A stretch of 64,000 nucleotides of DNA from Brachionus manjavacas. Its lineage: Eukaryota; Rotifera; Eurotatoria; Ploima; Brachionidae. The notes beneath the pieces were generated by a model. That model was not told the DNA's origin. It worked only from the letters and a program-made list of their open reading frames with translations, and made no database searches. Location: the NCBI GenBank assembly GCA_019054805.1, contig JAHQIY010000004.1:6758001-6822000 (forward strand), read 5' to 3'. Within the stretch, counting starts at the first letter, position 1. The number at the start of each line of letters is the position of its first letter. Shown here in pieces: positions 46,181 to 58,109 of the stretch. Position numbers and translations under genes: made by a program.

Positions 46181-47385
46181 TTATTTATTTATTTATTTCA
46201 ATGAACACCTTAAAGGCGATGTAAAAAAAAAAGTTTTAAAAAAACAAAATGTAAAATATAAGTCAAAGTTTAAGTGTTTTCTAAAAAATTGAATAAAATT
46301 TTTAATTTTTAATGTTGATTTTTTTTAATTTCAATAATTATTATTCATTTTTTCAATTTTTTTTAATTTTGCGAAGAAATCAACCATCAAATCGACTAAG
46401 GAGCTTAGAAGTACATTTCAACAGCGATGGAGACTTTTATTAAGGAAAGAAAGCCAATTTTCTTTTCAGAAGTTTATTTTCCATCTTTTCTAGTCCAAGT
46501 GCGAGTAGCAGATTTGTCGTTTAACCAAGATCAAATGCTAAATAGGTTGAAAATAAAAAATTTAAAGAGTTTGGTTAACTGCAAAAATCATAAAGCTAAG
46601 TCTTAATAATTGACAAACTTTCAATTTATTCTGGATCTCTTCTTCATAAATTGTTATTAGATTTTTTTCTTTTAACTTACATTTTTTGTTAGTTATGATA
46701 GAATAGAGTCTGGGTTTTAAGAAATAATGTATTTACAAGGTCTTAGATTAATTAATTTCTAATGATTTCATATTCCGCTACAAAAAATGAAATAACTAAA
46801 CTTTTGTTCAACATTTTTTAGACATCATCCGTTAAGCCAATTTTTCTTATTCATTAAGGTACTTCTAATTTATATTATCTTCAATATTTCCAACCTTTTT
46901 AAAAGTGAAAAAAAGAACAGATCGTCAGCAAACACTAGGGAATAATTAACATTTTTATTTTCATTTTGGAAATATCATTAATGCAAATTACAAAAAGAAT
47001 ATGACTTAAGACCGATCCCTATGAATCCCTCTCGCACTTATAAAATGAAATTTCATCGATTGTAAAAATAAAGCTTCTATTCATTTGAAAATTTTGACAA
47101 CAGTGGGTAATATAACTAGCTAAATTAAGTTTAATCATTTTATATAATAACCCACTACGCCACAGTTTTTTAAAGACGCATTATCAAAAAAAAACTCACA
47201 AATATTTTTTTCTATTTAATGTTTCAAAATTATTTTGGGTAATGACAATTATCTTTTATCTTTTTTTAGCTCTAAATCCAGATTGCTATTTTATTTGAGT
47301 TCTCAACTAAGAATTTGTTTAAGCTGCTTAGTACTATTCTTTCTAATAGCTTTTGTAATCAACTAGTGACTCAAGTCGGTCTATT
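46181..47385 (-). mobile_element. Decayed LINE with a tetranucleotide tail
   Basis: Minus-strand fragments in order: LLERIVLSSLNKFLVENSNK near 47330, LWRSGLLYKMIKLNLASYI near 47150, GSVLSHILFVICINDISK near 47000, and NYSLVFADDLFFF near 46930. These are successive RT motifs of a non-LTR element, with frameshifts and stops between them. At the left end, minus orientation gives acatcgcctttaaggtgttc and then a (AAAT)n tail (46181-46225), which is taken as its 3' end. Confidence 0.65.
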
Positions 47386-48200
47386 TTTTTTATAGATATG
47401 TATCATTTTTTACTTCATTTAATTGCGAAGTTAAAATGATTATTTTCAAAAACCAAGATAAAAGAATTATTTTCAATCAATAAATTTAAAATATTCAAAA
47501 TTAAATTTTTAAATCTTTGAACGAATAAATTAAAAATAAATTATGAATTCTATCAAAACTTGGCGATGCTTTTTTGCTCAAATTTTAAATTTCAAATTTC
47601 AATTCTTTTAGTGGACACATTTATCCATTAAATATCCTTGCTTTAAATTTTCGATTGAATTTCCTTATTCTGTTTTAAAACTCTTATCAAAGCATTATCA
47701 TTCGAATTTTTAAAAATATTTTCAAATTATTCCCGAATTAATTTGCTTAATCACTTTCTGCTTCGATTATTTTTTTCTCAATCATCATTTTTAATTTTCC
47801 CATTTGATTATTTAATAAGCTACCAAAACGGAAAAGAAAACGTCACTTTATTACCAAAACAACAACAAGTACTTTACGCTACTTATTAATTTAACTAAGT
47901 CATTTGGTAGTTCCAGTGGAACAAATATTGGTGATTAGTTTTTTTACCTTTTTTATATATTTTACTTTTTTTTTTTCTCTTTTTTTTATATTTTCTCTTT
48001 CTCCTTCAATGGAGGTTAATTTAACAATAAATAAATAAATAAATAAATTACCAAAAGAATCTAAAAATTGTTCCCATTAATTATTTTTGATAAGTACAGT
48101 TTCCTCTTTAACCAATTTTATAACTTCGTTAACTTCGGCCTTGAAATTTTTTTGTTCAACATTCAAAAAAGCAGCCCATGTTTTAACAAAAATGTAATTT
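47386..48200. other. AT-rich intergenic stretch
   Basis: No gene. Contains an AAAT microsatellite at about 48027-48048. Confidence 0.5.
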
Positions 48201-48243
48201 TTTATTTATTTATTTCATGAAACGCCTTGGAGGCGATGTAAAG
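48201..48243 (-). repeat. Second LINE 3' terminus
   Basis: In minus orientation, tacatcgcctccaaggcgtt is followed by (AAAT)n. It matches the 3' end at 46181-46225 and includes a small GCCTCCAAGGC hairpin. The body is not visible upstream, so it is a strongly 5'-truncated copy. Confidence 0.6.
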
Positions 48244-49864
48244 TTATAATATATATTAAAAATAAAGACAAAAATTAGATAGTTTCTAAGTAAATATATA
48301 AGAAAATTGTTTTTTTTTTTTTATTCAACAAAATTTCTATTCATTTTTATAGTCTTTTCATTTTTTAATTAAAAATAAAATAAAAATAAAGCAACACAAA
48401 ATGCGATAAACTCATTGAATTTTCTTACATTATTTTTATTAAAATGTTTAAAGAATTCAATGCTTAGTTTTAAATCAGACGCAAAATAATTACTTTTAAA
48501 AATGCATTCAACTTTAATAGTAATTATTGTGCAATGATTGCACGTGCTTGTTGTGACTCATTTTCCACATAAACAGCGCCTCTTATTGATATACTTGCTT
48601 GATAAAAATATTCACAAGCTTCGAGTTTTTGTTTCAAAATTCTTAAGATGGAAAATTATTGAACTACTTCATAATGATAATCAAATTTCAAATATTTTTT
48701 TTTTAATTTCAAAATAATTCAAAATAATTCAGTTTATTAATTATGGATGTTCACAATTTTTTATGAATAGTTGAAAAATAAAGTTTGATATTCTGGTCCA
48801 GATAATATAAGTTACTAGTTTGTGTCAAAGGTAAACTAAAAGCAACTCGGCTTCTAAAGAAGATGATAAATCAAATCCAAAAATTATCGCCTTTATCATT
48901 TACTTTTATACCATGTAAAATTTGAAAAAATACACTAAAGTTTGTTTAAAAAGTTAAATCTTAACTTTATCATTGCTAAATTCTTTTGACTCACAAATCA
49001 ATTTTTGAATGTGCCGGGATGAGGAATATTTTTTAAAAGATTTAATTTTATCAATTATTAGAAGAAAAAGATGGATTGGTCAAAGTTAAATCATGTACTA
49101 CTAATTTCTTAGAAACACTTACAGCTGCAAAGATTTCTTACAAAGAAGACTTCTATGGTAGCTAAATGCGCAGAAATCTAGAAACATGCACTAACTTGAA
49201 TCGAGTTTAAATCATTTTTTGAGATAAATTAACTTTTATTATTTTAATTGTTTTAGGTCAGAAGAATCGGTCATATAAAATGCTCAGAACATTGACATAA
49301 ATGATATTGAACCAGGCAAATTGATCAAAAAAAAGTTTTACAATTGCCTTAAAAAATATTTCCTAATTCAATTTTTTTTAACAATAAAGATATAGAAATA
49401 AAAAAATATTTCTCAGAATCTATTAATGTAAAATTAATACAAATTTTCCATTTTTTTTGAGGTAATATATTTTATTAAAATTTATCGAAAATTTTGTGAG
49501 CAAATTAACTTACTTAGAATTTAATATTTAATTTTTAAATTAAGAAATAAAAGGATTAAAATTTATTTGTTTTCCTTTAATCTGAAAAATGAAAAACTTT
49601 AAAATACAGGATTATGGTTAAATCCGTAATTTTAATAATCAGGCAAAATCTTCTGATCTCGATGATGCCGGATGTAGAATGCTATTACATACGTTTTAAT
49701 TTTAGCGATATGTTTTGCTTTTTATGAGGGCTAGTAAGTTAAGAATTTTTAATTAATTAATGCTATTTAGATTTAAAAAAATTATAATTAAAATATTTAT
49801 TAAATAATAATTTACTTTAATTTTTAATTTTTTTTGACAAAAATGACATTATTAATAAAACCAA
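48244..49864. other. AT-rich intergenic stretch
   Basis: No gene recognised. Confidence 0.5.
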
Positions 49865-50901
49865 TTAATAAACATTTAACATTCTCTCAATCAAATCCTT
49901 TTCCTGAAATAAAAATATTTAATGCTTTAAGTTTTTGTAAATTTTAATTTAAAATAAAAGTAGCTTTAAAAATATTGAATTGAATTTTCAACTAATTTTA
50001 CCTTAGAAAATAAATTATAAAAATCGCTATAGCCCATCGGAAGTTGACTATGTAAATTAAGATTTAACCGCTTATAAAAATAGATTAAGTTTTGAAATTT
50101 TAGAAAATTAGCAGGAAATTTATTACATTAATCACATTTTCAATGTGCTGTTTTTTATCTTCTTCATCGAATTGAGGCTTAACGTTTGGTCCCATCAAAT
50201 CATGTAAACATCTAATTATACTTTCTATTTCCTTTAAAAAAAAATTAATGAAACAAGAAATATGCAAAATTTGACAAAATTACTTCACGGCTTATTTTCC
50301 CATCTCTATTTATATCATAAAAATAAAAGAGCCATTTAATTCGATCGTCTAAAGATCCTCTCAAAAGAGTAGAAAGCACAGTTAAAAATTCTTTGAAATT
50401 AATCTCATTTCTCTGTCTGTTAGAATTGTTTAATGAATTCGAAACTTGTTGTGACATTGCTGAAAACAAATGCTTTGAAAACAGTTGAGTATCTCCACAA
50501 GAAAATATGTGAGAATATATTTCGGCTAGAGCTTTTTCAGTCAAAATTCCATTAGGACATTTCTTAAAAAGAGATAAAATAAAATTAAAAAATCCGAAAA
50601 ATTTTACTATTTTAAAGTCTCTGTATATAAATTGAATTTCTGCTTTAGAAAATTTTGTCTCATTTATTAAAGTTCCAATGTCAAAAACCCTTGGATCTTC
50701 TTCGTTGAAATGCAAGTGCCCAGCACTATCGCGCGGATCTTTTAAATAAACTCATTCAGTTCAATTTATTTTAAAAATTAATTTACCGCTATTCCAGTCT
50801 CGCAAAACTTTACTTAGTCCATAACTCAGTCTCCTGGTGAGTCTTCTTGCTTTTGAACTCAAACTTATAGGTTGATTGTTTATATTTACGTTAACACTCA
50901 T
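49865..50901 (-). CDS. KChIP-like EF-hand protein
   Basis: Six exons: 50901-50787, 50738-50608, 50562-50284, 50231-50127, 50070-50002 and 49903-49865, giving 245 aa with 45-73 nt introns except one of 98. The core aligns with Kv-channel-interacting proteins: TKFSKAEIQFIYRDFKIKCP, GDTQLFSKHLFSAM, INFKEFLTVLSTLLRGSLDD, RIKWLFYFYDINRDGKISRE, then EIESIIRCLHDLMG and the short tail EKDLIERMLNVY. EF-3 (DINRDGKISREE) keeps all ligand positions. EF-2 is lost within SQQVSNSLNNSNRQRNEINF, and EF-4 (NLNLHSQLPMGYSDF) lacks the acidic ligands. KChIPs bind the N-terminus of Kv4 channels and tune their gating and surface level. The alternative is another neuronal calcium sensor, but there is no N-myristoylation Gly, and the basic N-terminus favours KChIP. 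Confidence 0.88.
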
Positions 50902-53748
50902 TTTATCCGTGTTATCTAAGGCGCATTTTTCTCAAAAATCTAAGAAAGAAATCCATAATTTAAAATTAATCATTAATTTTAAGGAACAATCCAAATCCCT
51001 TTACATAAGGATAATAAAAAAAATTTGACTAAATTGAAGTGCCTTTCAAGAAAAAATAAAAAGAATCTTAGATTAGTTTTGTTGTTAACATAGCTTCAAG
51101 CATTTAATTCTAGCTGCATAAATAAATCTTTAATGACACTCAATATAAAATGGCATCAATTTATATAATTTTGATTCAGTATTTCCTTATTAAAAGAAAA
51201 TAAATCAAACAATTTATTAATAAAAATGTCATTTTGAATTTTTTGACAACAAATGAGACACTTCTATTAATTTAATCAACTTGTGCCATTTAATTTGTTA
51301 AAATCGATGCAAAGTAAAGAAGAAGGTAGAGAAAAAAATTAAATTGATTAGTTCTAGTTATTGATAAATCGAGCTCTTTTTTAAACGTTCAATTATTCAA
51401 TTCAGTGATTTTTGGTAAAATTGAAATTTTAAATTTTATCAACTGATTGAAATTTCAATAAATTATTTCCTCTAAAAATTAAAACTGGAAATAAAAAGCT
51501 AAACGTAAATTCCGATTGAGTTAATTTAAAATTTGATAAAAAATCTATTGAATTTTGAAACCTGATTTAAAGATGCTTATGAGAAGAAGCTACGAAAAAA
51601 TACTATAAAATATTCTAAGCATTCCTTAAAGAAACTTAATAGATAATTTAAAAAATTTCATCCCTAATACTTGGAGCTCTGTAGTTAGGAGGCGAAAAGT
51701 TGATTAAAAAGCTTTAAGTCAAATTTATATTATCAGATTTACTAGACCCAGCGTTGATGTTGGTTTAACTACCGATAGTTACAAGAAATACCCTAAAAAA
51801 TTAAAATAAATAAATAAAAGGCCCAGAATTGGCCAAAAAAATTGCACATTTTTCGGTAAGATTTTGTAATCAAAATACATCTGGTCCAAGTAAAATTAGA
51901 ATTTATTTAAATAAACTCAATATCAAAAAATTTTTAAGAAAAAAATTATAATCATTTATAAATAGTTAAAATTAATAACTATTCTTTTCTAATGAGATGC
52001 TTAAGCATGATATTAAATGCTTTGCTAGAAAATCTGGTTGCCAAACAAAGTCTCAAAAATTTTTTGATTTTCAAGTTTACTTAGGTCTTTTATAGAAGCG
52101 CAGTAGCAATTCAATAAATTAAATTAATAAAGTATTTGGCTAAATATTTATTTAATTAAAAAAACATGAAATGGTCTTAGAATATTCTGGACGAAATTAT
52201 CTGAATTGATAGACTGAATTTGGCCAAAATAAAATTTAAAATCTAGTTATTTAAATTAAGAGATTTCGCGATTACTTTTCTGTTAAATTAGATGAATAAA
52301 GGATTTAAATTTCTATTAATTATTTTTAATCTCGTTGATCTCATTATAATTCATTTTAATCAGATTCTTGGGAATAAAAATATCCAATTGAGAGATGCTT
52401 TTTAAATTTTTGTTCATTTTAATTTAAAAGAAAATAATTAAATTTGTGAGTGGAGTTTAAAAACTAAATTTTTTTTTTAAATTGCCCCATGAGAAATTGA
52501 AAAATTCTACAGCCATCAATTTAAGATATAAAAATATTTTGCTCGTTGTTTAAACATTTTTCATCAAATCCAATCTATCTCTTGAGTCGTAAAAGATATT
52601 ACGTTAGAAAATTAATTATTCAATAAAAAAGAAATTATTATCTTATGAAGCAAATTCTTTCAATTCTTAAAAAGTCTAATTTTCTACCTCTTGAAAGTAT
52701 TCTTTAGGAAAAAAATCATACTAAAAGAGTTATCAAAGTCATTACACTGGTAATCAATGTCAAATTTTTATTTGATGCATTTTAAAATAATTGACGAGCA
52801 TTCAATATAATTATATTCCTAAGCTGTCACTTGAGTTTGATAAAAAAGCCTTGAATTTTATTTCAATATTATACTAATTTATCACTTTTCTAAAATAAGA
52901 CAATTTCGTCAACAAATTTTTTTCTTTTTAAGAAGAATAACAAATATTATTTAAAAATAATTTCTTGATTAAATTTTTCTCAAATAAAAAATTTAATTGA
53001 TTAGATAATATTATAATGATAAAAAATATTTAAATTACATAATCCTGTTTTTTCTATCTACAAATTTAAATATTTAAAATTTATTTTACATCAAAATTAA
53101 AAATCGATTAACTTAATTTTATTTTTGCTAAAAAAGCACATAATAGTTTATACCATTGATTCTTAAAACAAAAATTATCATTTTAAGTTAAATTTTTGCT
53201 CAAAAGCAAATGAAAATTGAATACCATTTCTATTCAACAAAAAAGCTAATTTCTTTCTTCATAAATAAATTACTTTTTGTTATTCATTAATTGCTAATTT
53301 AATAATATTAATCATTGTTTTTCTTTAAAACTTAAGTTATTGGGATTTAAACTTTTAATTTAATCATGATCATAAAGTAAAAAAAATTCAAAACATTAAA
53401 TTTTCTTAATTCAATTAAAAAGAGCAAAACTTCTAAAAATTTTAATTTCAACTTTTTATTTGATTTTCTTAAATACTTCTGTATTGTAAACAATTTCTAA
53501 TTTATTCTTTATTTTTATTTAGCTCCTAAAATGGTGAAGAGCGCCTACAGTAATTGTCCGCTTTAATTAAATGGCTTTTTTTTAAATGTAACCATTTTTA
53601 ATTAGAACCATATTTTTAAAGCCTATCCAAGAATTAAATAATTTAATTTTTAATTAATTGTGTACTTTATTTTAATAAAAACTCATCAAAAATTATATTA
53701 TATTAGGCTTAAAGAAAAAATAGTTTTATTAAAACCAAGAAATTAATA
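50902..53748. other. Gene-poor AT-rich region
   Basis: About 2.8 kb with no supportable gene. Contains the 5' flank of the KChIP gene at its left end. Confidence 0.5.
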
Positions 53749-53882
53749 CAGTACATCTCTAAACAAACTTAACAATGTTTCAAAACAATGCTTAAGCAAT
53801 GTTTATGAGCGGTTTAAGCAGTGTTAAAGAGGGGCTTTAAAACCGCTTAAGCAGCCTGTTAACTTTGTTTAGAAATGTACTG
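53749..53882. mobile_element. 134-bp Tc1/mariner-type MITE
   Basis: The ends are inverted: CAGTACATCTCTAAACAAAC at the left and its near-perfect complement GTTTAGAAATGTACTG at the right, continuing into TTAAC/GTTAA. A TA dinucleotide lies directly outside each end (53747-53748 and 53883-53884), the usual target duplication of Tc1/mariner. A second inner pair of partly inverted repeats (gcggtttaagcag, aaccgcttaagcag) fills the middle. No coding capacity, so it would need a transposase in trans. Confidence 0.78.
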
Positions 53883-53884
53883 TA

Positions 53885-55829
53885 TTTATTATCACATTGG
53901 ACCCGTAAAAATAAATTTTTTTAGTTTTTTGGAAAATAAAAATTTAATTCCGATAAAATATTTTCAGATTTTAAGCCTTATTATTTGGATAAAAAAAATG
54001 TCATTTGACTATTTAAAATTTATCTGAATTGTTTTTTGAAACTATTTACATTTTTTGAATTGCTCATAATCACTATTTAATTTACGGATTTCCTTAGATT
54101 TTTTTAATTAAAAACTATTTTTTAAAACTAGTTAAGAAAAAACAAGCTAATTCAACCAATATTTAAGAATCTAAGACCCATAATTTTTGTTACAATTAAT
54201 TTACTCTATCTTTTTATCGTGTTTTATTATTTTTTGAAAAATAATGAAAAATTTAATATTTTGAGTTAGTTATGCAAATAAGAAAAAAAAAGAAATAGAT
54301 ATATTTAAATTTTTTTCGTATGCATTTTTTTGAAAATAAAAATTCTAAATCATCTTATTGATAATTATCATTATAAAATTATTGAATGAATATTTATTTA
54401 ACAGAAATTATTTTTTTTTACAAAAACATTCTGTTTTCTTAATAATTCAGTATTAAAATTTAATAACCAATTTCATTTTCATGACTATATTCGATGCTAG
54501 TTAAAATCAAATAAGAAAATTTCAGGCGAAATTTTTTCTTGATAGTGCGAAAATTTTAGAATTAAATCGATTGAATGGAAATATTATTCAAAATATGTTT
54601 CATGAGATTAAGTATTATTTCATGCGTTTATTTAATCTATTTTAACAAACTGAACTGGAAATTATTTAATTTCAGTAAATTTATAGTTTTGTGATTTATT
54701 TTTAAAATAAAATCTTAAATTAAAGACTATTAACCAATATAATTGACAGAATTTTAATTTTTATTATAGAGATTATGTTTAGAAAATAATAAAAATCTTA
54801 TTTTTTATAATGCCATAAAGATAGTTATATCTTCTTTATTTAACAATAGGATTTGATTTCCTATTATCAATTAAATTACATTCAACATGATAATTTGAAA
54901 ATTATTCAATTTTACAACTATGTTATTAAATTAATTTAAATTCTGTTCAATTGTAAAACCTTCCATTTGAGACCAGATTTTCAATCGGAAAAACAATAAA
55001 ATCAATATTTTGACAGAAAGAATTCAATATTACGAATTTCCTCTTTCATTAAATATTGAAAGGAAATATTAGGAAAATTTTGTTGAATGACTTATTCGCT
55101 TTCTAGATATTAAAAAGAAATTATTAAGCTTGCTGGAAATTCTATAAAGGAAAGAATTAAAAATAAAATTCTTTCAATCTATCCATTCGATCTAACATGT
55201 TTGATTTTGTTTTTAAATTTTTTTTTGCAATGAATCATTTAAAATAGATAATAAATTGTAAAATATAATTACATAATTTGAAAAAAATCGAATGGCTTAA
55301 AGAAAAGATCATACATCTAAAAACACACCATTTCTGATTTTGTTCCAAAAAAACGTTGCCTTAAATTTAAGTTAACAAATTAACTTATAATAAAATTCTA
55401 ATTTTTCACTTAAGCTCGTCAATACATAAACCTACTTTTTAAAGAACCAAATTAAACGGTTAAAATTTCCGAAATTATATTAAATTAATCTTAAATAATT
55501 TTAAAATAAATTCCTTTCAAAATCAGACAACTGACATAACATTATCAAGATTTTCAAGCTAATATTTTGAATGACATATGAATAAAACTTTCAGCATAAT
55601 TTTGTTACATAACAAAATTCATTGGAAATATTTCAAAATTAAAAAAAATTAATTAAATTTTTGCTAATAAGTCTTCAACAAAAAAACTCCTGAAAAAATT
55701 CTTTAAAACCTTAACCAAACATAATAGATTTAGAAGCCGTGTAAATAAATATTGTTGTCACTAGCCATGTAATCTTAGGTATAAACAGAACAGAATAGTT
55801 GAAATTTTAATTGGAAAATTTTTTAAAAA
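53885..55829. other. Gene-poor AT-rich region
   Basis: No gene recognised. The promoter of the two-gene unit starting at 55830 should be at the right end. Confidence 0.5.
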
Positions 55830-56312
55830 ATGAATTCAAATGCTTTTCAAAAGGCCAAACTACAAGAAAAAAGGCTACATCGCATGTATAACAAACGAGC
55901 TAAAGTAACAATCAAAGATCTAGAATTGTTCAAGATAAATATTGTTTTATTAGTTCTCTCATTATTTTTAATAATAAGTGGTACTGTAATAATTGGAGTT
56001 TTACTTGGTGGTGTAGGTGGTCGAGATGCAATCACTGATATAAATTTAGAGAGTTTTGACAGCAATTCCAACACCTATTTATATTACATTGGGGCGCACA
56101 TGGGAGCCGTTGTGGCAGGTCTAGGAGTATTTATCTTAATATTATGTTCGGTTGGGTTCATTGATGATTATTCAAAAACTAAAAAGAGACTAATCGAAAG
56201 AATTATAAAGGAAGATCAAGAAAGAGCTGCAGCTGAAGCTGCTAAAAATGCAAATATGAATATTTTCCAAATGCTGGCATTAAATGCCAAAAAAAACAAA
56301 TTAGCTGATTAA
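55830..56312 (+). CDS. Small two-TM membrane protein, unknown function
   Basis: A 160-aa intronless protein. A basic N-terminus (KLQEKRLHRMYNKRAK) precedes TM1 near residues 38-60 (INIVLLVLSLFLIISGTVII, then GVLLGG). After a short loop, TM2 lies near 86-108 (AHMGAVVAGLGVFILILCSV), followed by a charged, Ala-rich helix (KRLIERIIKEDQERAAAEAA). I do not recognise the family. The layout suggests both ends in the cytosol. Its stop is 37 bp before the start of SDHAF4, which suggests co-transcription. Confidence 0.8.
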   Translation: MNSNAFQKAKLQEKRLHRMYNKRAKVTIKDLELFKINIVLLVLSLFLIISGTVIIGVLLGGVGGRDAITDINLESFDSNSNTYLYYIGAHMGAVVAGLGVFILILCSVGFIDDYSKTKKRLIERIIKEDQERAAAEAAKNANMNIFQMLALNAKKNKLAD

Positions 56313-56349
56313 ATTTTAATTCAAATTTTTATTTTAGAATTTTGATAAA
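56313..56349 (+). promoter_or_regulatory. Candidate trans-splice acceptor between two genes
   Basis: The 37-bp gap reads as a T-rich tract, ttcaaatttttattttag, followed by aattttgataaaATG. No room exists for a normal promoter. A TTTTAG acceptor just before a start codon is what operons resolved by spliced-leader trans-splicing show. Confidence 0.45.
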
Positions 56350-56679
56350 ATGTCTAAGTTAACATCACTATCTCGTCCTTTACTTTCAAAATTTTCAATC
56401 GTAAATAAACCAGCAAGTGTTCAAACTGTATTTTATTCAACTAAATCGACAAGCAATCCATCTAAAAAAACAACTGAAACCAAAAAAAAAGGAAAAACTC
56501 CTAAGGGTCGATTTGATGACGAATATGATGAATCACCGATTTCGTATAGTGAAAAAGAGCCTTTAGCCAGACATCCAAAAGGAGTTAATCCTGTAACTGG
56601 TGAAATTGGTGGTCCTGCTGGTCCTGAACCTACAAGATATGGCGACTGGGAACGTAAAGGAAGAGTTACTGATTTTTAG
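56350..56679 (+). CDS. SDHAF4: Succinate dehydrogenase assembly factor 4
   Basis: A 109-aa protein with a basic, Ser-rich N-terminus fitting a mitochondrial presequence, then a Lys-rich linker, then the conserved C-terminal block: [50 protein letters not shown]. That block defines SDHAF4 (DUF1674). Its role is to bind the flavinylated SDHA subunit in the mitochondrial matrix before assembly of complex II and to limit reactive oxygen. Single exon, start at the only suitable ATG, length normal for the family. Likely transcribed with the gene 37 bp upstream. Confidence 0.95.
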   Translation: MSKLTSLSRPLLSKFSIVNKPASVQTVFYSTKSTSNPSKKTTETKKKGKTPKGRFDDEYDESPISYSEKEPLARHPKGVNPVTGEIGGPAGPEPTRYGDWERKGRVTDF

Positions 56680-57048
56680 ACATTTTGTTTTTGATATTTT
56701 CTTTCCCTTAAAATAAAAAATAAATTGGAAAACACGATTTTTTTAATAAACATGTTTTAATTACTATCCACTATTAGATTAAATTTTGAATTTAATAAAC
56801 TTTATAAATGTTATTGAAGATGTTAATTTTTTCAATGGATACAAATTATTTTAGCATCTAATAAAAAAACATAAAAAAAAATATCTACTAGATATTTTTT
56901 TGATAATTGATTTGAAATCAATTATTCAGTATCTAATATAATAAATAAGTATTAAAAAAAATCATAAGTCAAAATAAAAAATAAAATTAAAGTTAATAAA
57001 ATGAGATAAAAAAAAAAATAATATTTAGTTAACAAATTGATTAAACTT
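56680..57048. other. AT-rich stretch with left member of a direct repeat
   Basis: SDHAF4 3' flank. The segment aaaataaaattaaagttaat, continuing aaaatgagataaaaaaa, at about 56976-57012 recurs at about 57408-57444. Confidence 0.6.
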
Positions 57049-57237
57049 TTATCCGGTTACAGATTTTGTAGCTCGAAGATCGTCAATTAATTCTCCTTCG
57101 TCAAATTTCCTAACAAAATCATAAACAAGATCTCTACCTCGTCTTGTAAAAACTGTCTCTTCTTCAATCTCGTCAACATTATTGAGAGTTGCGTCGCACT
57201 CACTTAATTCTGGCACATTTGAACTTGAGCTCGTCAT
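57049..57237 (-). CDS. Unrecognised 62-aa acidic protein or exon
   Basis: An ATG at 57237 and a stop at 57049. The base use is clearly coding-like. The sequence is acidic with a block TRRGRDLVYDFVRKFDEGEL. No family recognised. It is bracketed by a 37-bp direct repeat and lies beside a TIR element, so it may be a transposon-derived piece, perhaps the N-terminal part of a transposase, or a small host gene. Confidence 0.4.
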   Translation of the reverse strand: MTSSSSNVPELSECDATLNNVDEIEEETVFTRRGRDLVYDFVRKFDEGELIDDLRATKSVTG

Positions 57238-57475
57238 TTTAGATTCGTTTTTATATTGATTAGTTCAAATGCAGATACGTCATATTTATCATTGATACGA
57301 GTTCAAGTTCGAATAAGTTTAAGTAGAATGAATTTTAGAATGAAGTTCGTGTAGTTTATTTTATTTTTATTTATTTGTTTTATTTGTTTTATAATCAAAA
57401 TCTAAATCAAAAATAAAATTAAAGTTAATAAAATGAGATAAAAAAAATCAAAATAAAGTAGAGAGCCATTAAAAA

Positions 57476-58084
57476 CGATACCACAAAAATTAAATAGAAT
57501 ACCCCAAAATTTAAATTTTTTCCCCCAAATATTAAATAAAATTCCCGATTTTCCAATTATAAGCAATTCCGATTTAATTGAAGTACAATTTCGACACAGT
57601 AGGAATGGACGTTCCAATTCAATCGAGCCGTAAAAAAGGCAGACCGTTAAAGACTGCTAGCGCACTGAAAAAAAAACCGAACGAAACACAAGCTTTTAAC
57701 GCTGTTCAAAAAGGCATCGAGTCTGGTGAGTCTGATGTTGAAGAAGAGGAACCAGTTCAAAAAGAGCAAGATTGGAGGCAAACAATGTAGAAGTAATTGT
57801 CAAACAAACAACATTGTGTGATCAATGTGGCGCCCAAATGAAGAAAAAACGCTACTGGGCTTGTCCAAACAAATGTGGGAAAAATTAAAAATTTAGTGTC
57901 ACAAGTAAAAAAAATTGTTTTTTTTTATTTTATTGTCTTTTTAATCAAATTGGTGTCAAAAAAATAAAAAAAGGGTTTTTTTTTTATATTTTTAAGTATT
58001 TTTTTATTTTTTGTGGTTATTCTAATAAATTCGGGGGAAAAACTTAAAAATTTGGGGTATTCTATTTAATTTTTGTAGTATTCG
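57476..58084 (+). mobile_element. TIR element with a transposase-like C-terminal fragment
   Basis: About 55-60 bp terminal inverted repeats: left at 57476-57532 (acaaaaattaaatagaatac, then ccc, then cccccaaatatta), right at 58025-58084 as the complement. Inside lies a + frame from 57605: MDVPIQSSRKKGRPLKTASA, an acidic stretch, and, after a frameshift near 57785, CDQCGAQMKKKRYWACPNKC. The KKGRP..TA.AL tail and a terminal zinc-ribbon-like Cys set recall the C-termini of MULE/SWIM-type transposases, though this is from memory and uncertain. It is probably a deletion derivative of a DNA transposon. Confidence 0.6.
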
Positions 58085-58109
58085 AACTAAATTTCTCTAA
58101 AGTAAATAA

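Noticed and set aside
48027-48048. CRISPR-like or ordered repeat
   Set aside because: Simple AAAT microsatellite; no spacer structure here or elsewhere in the window.
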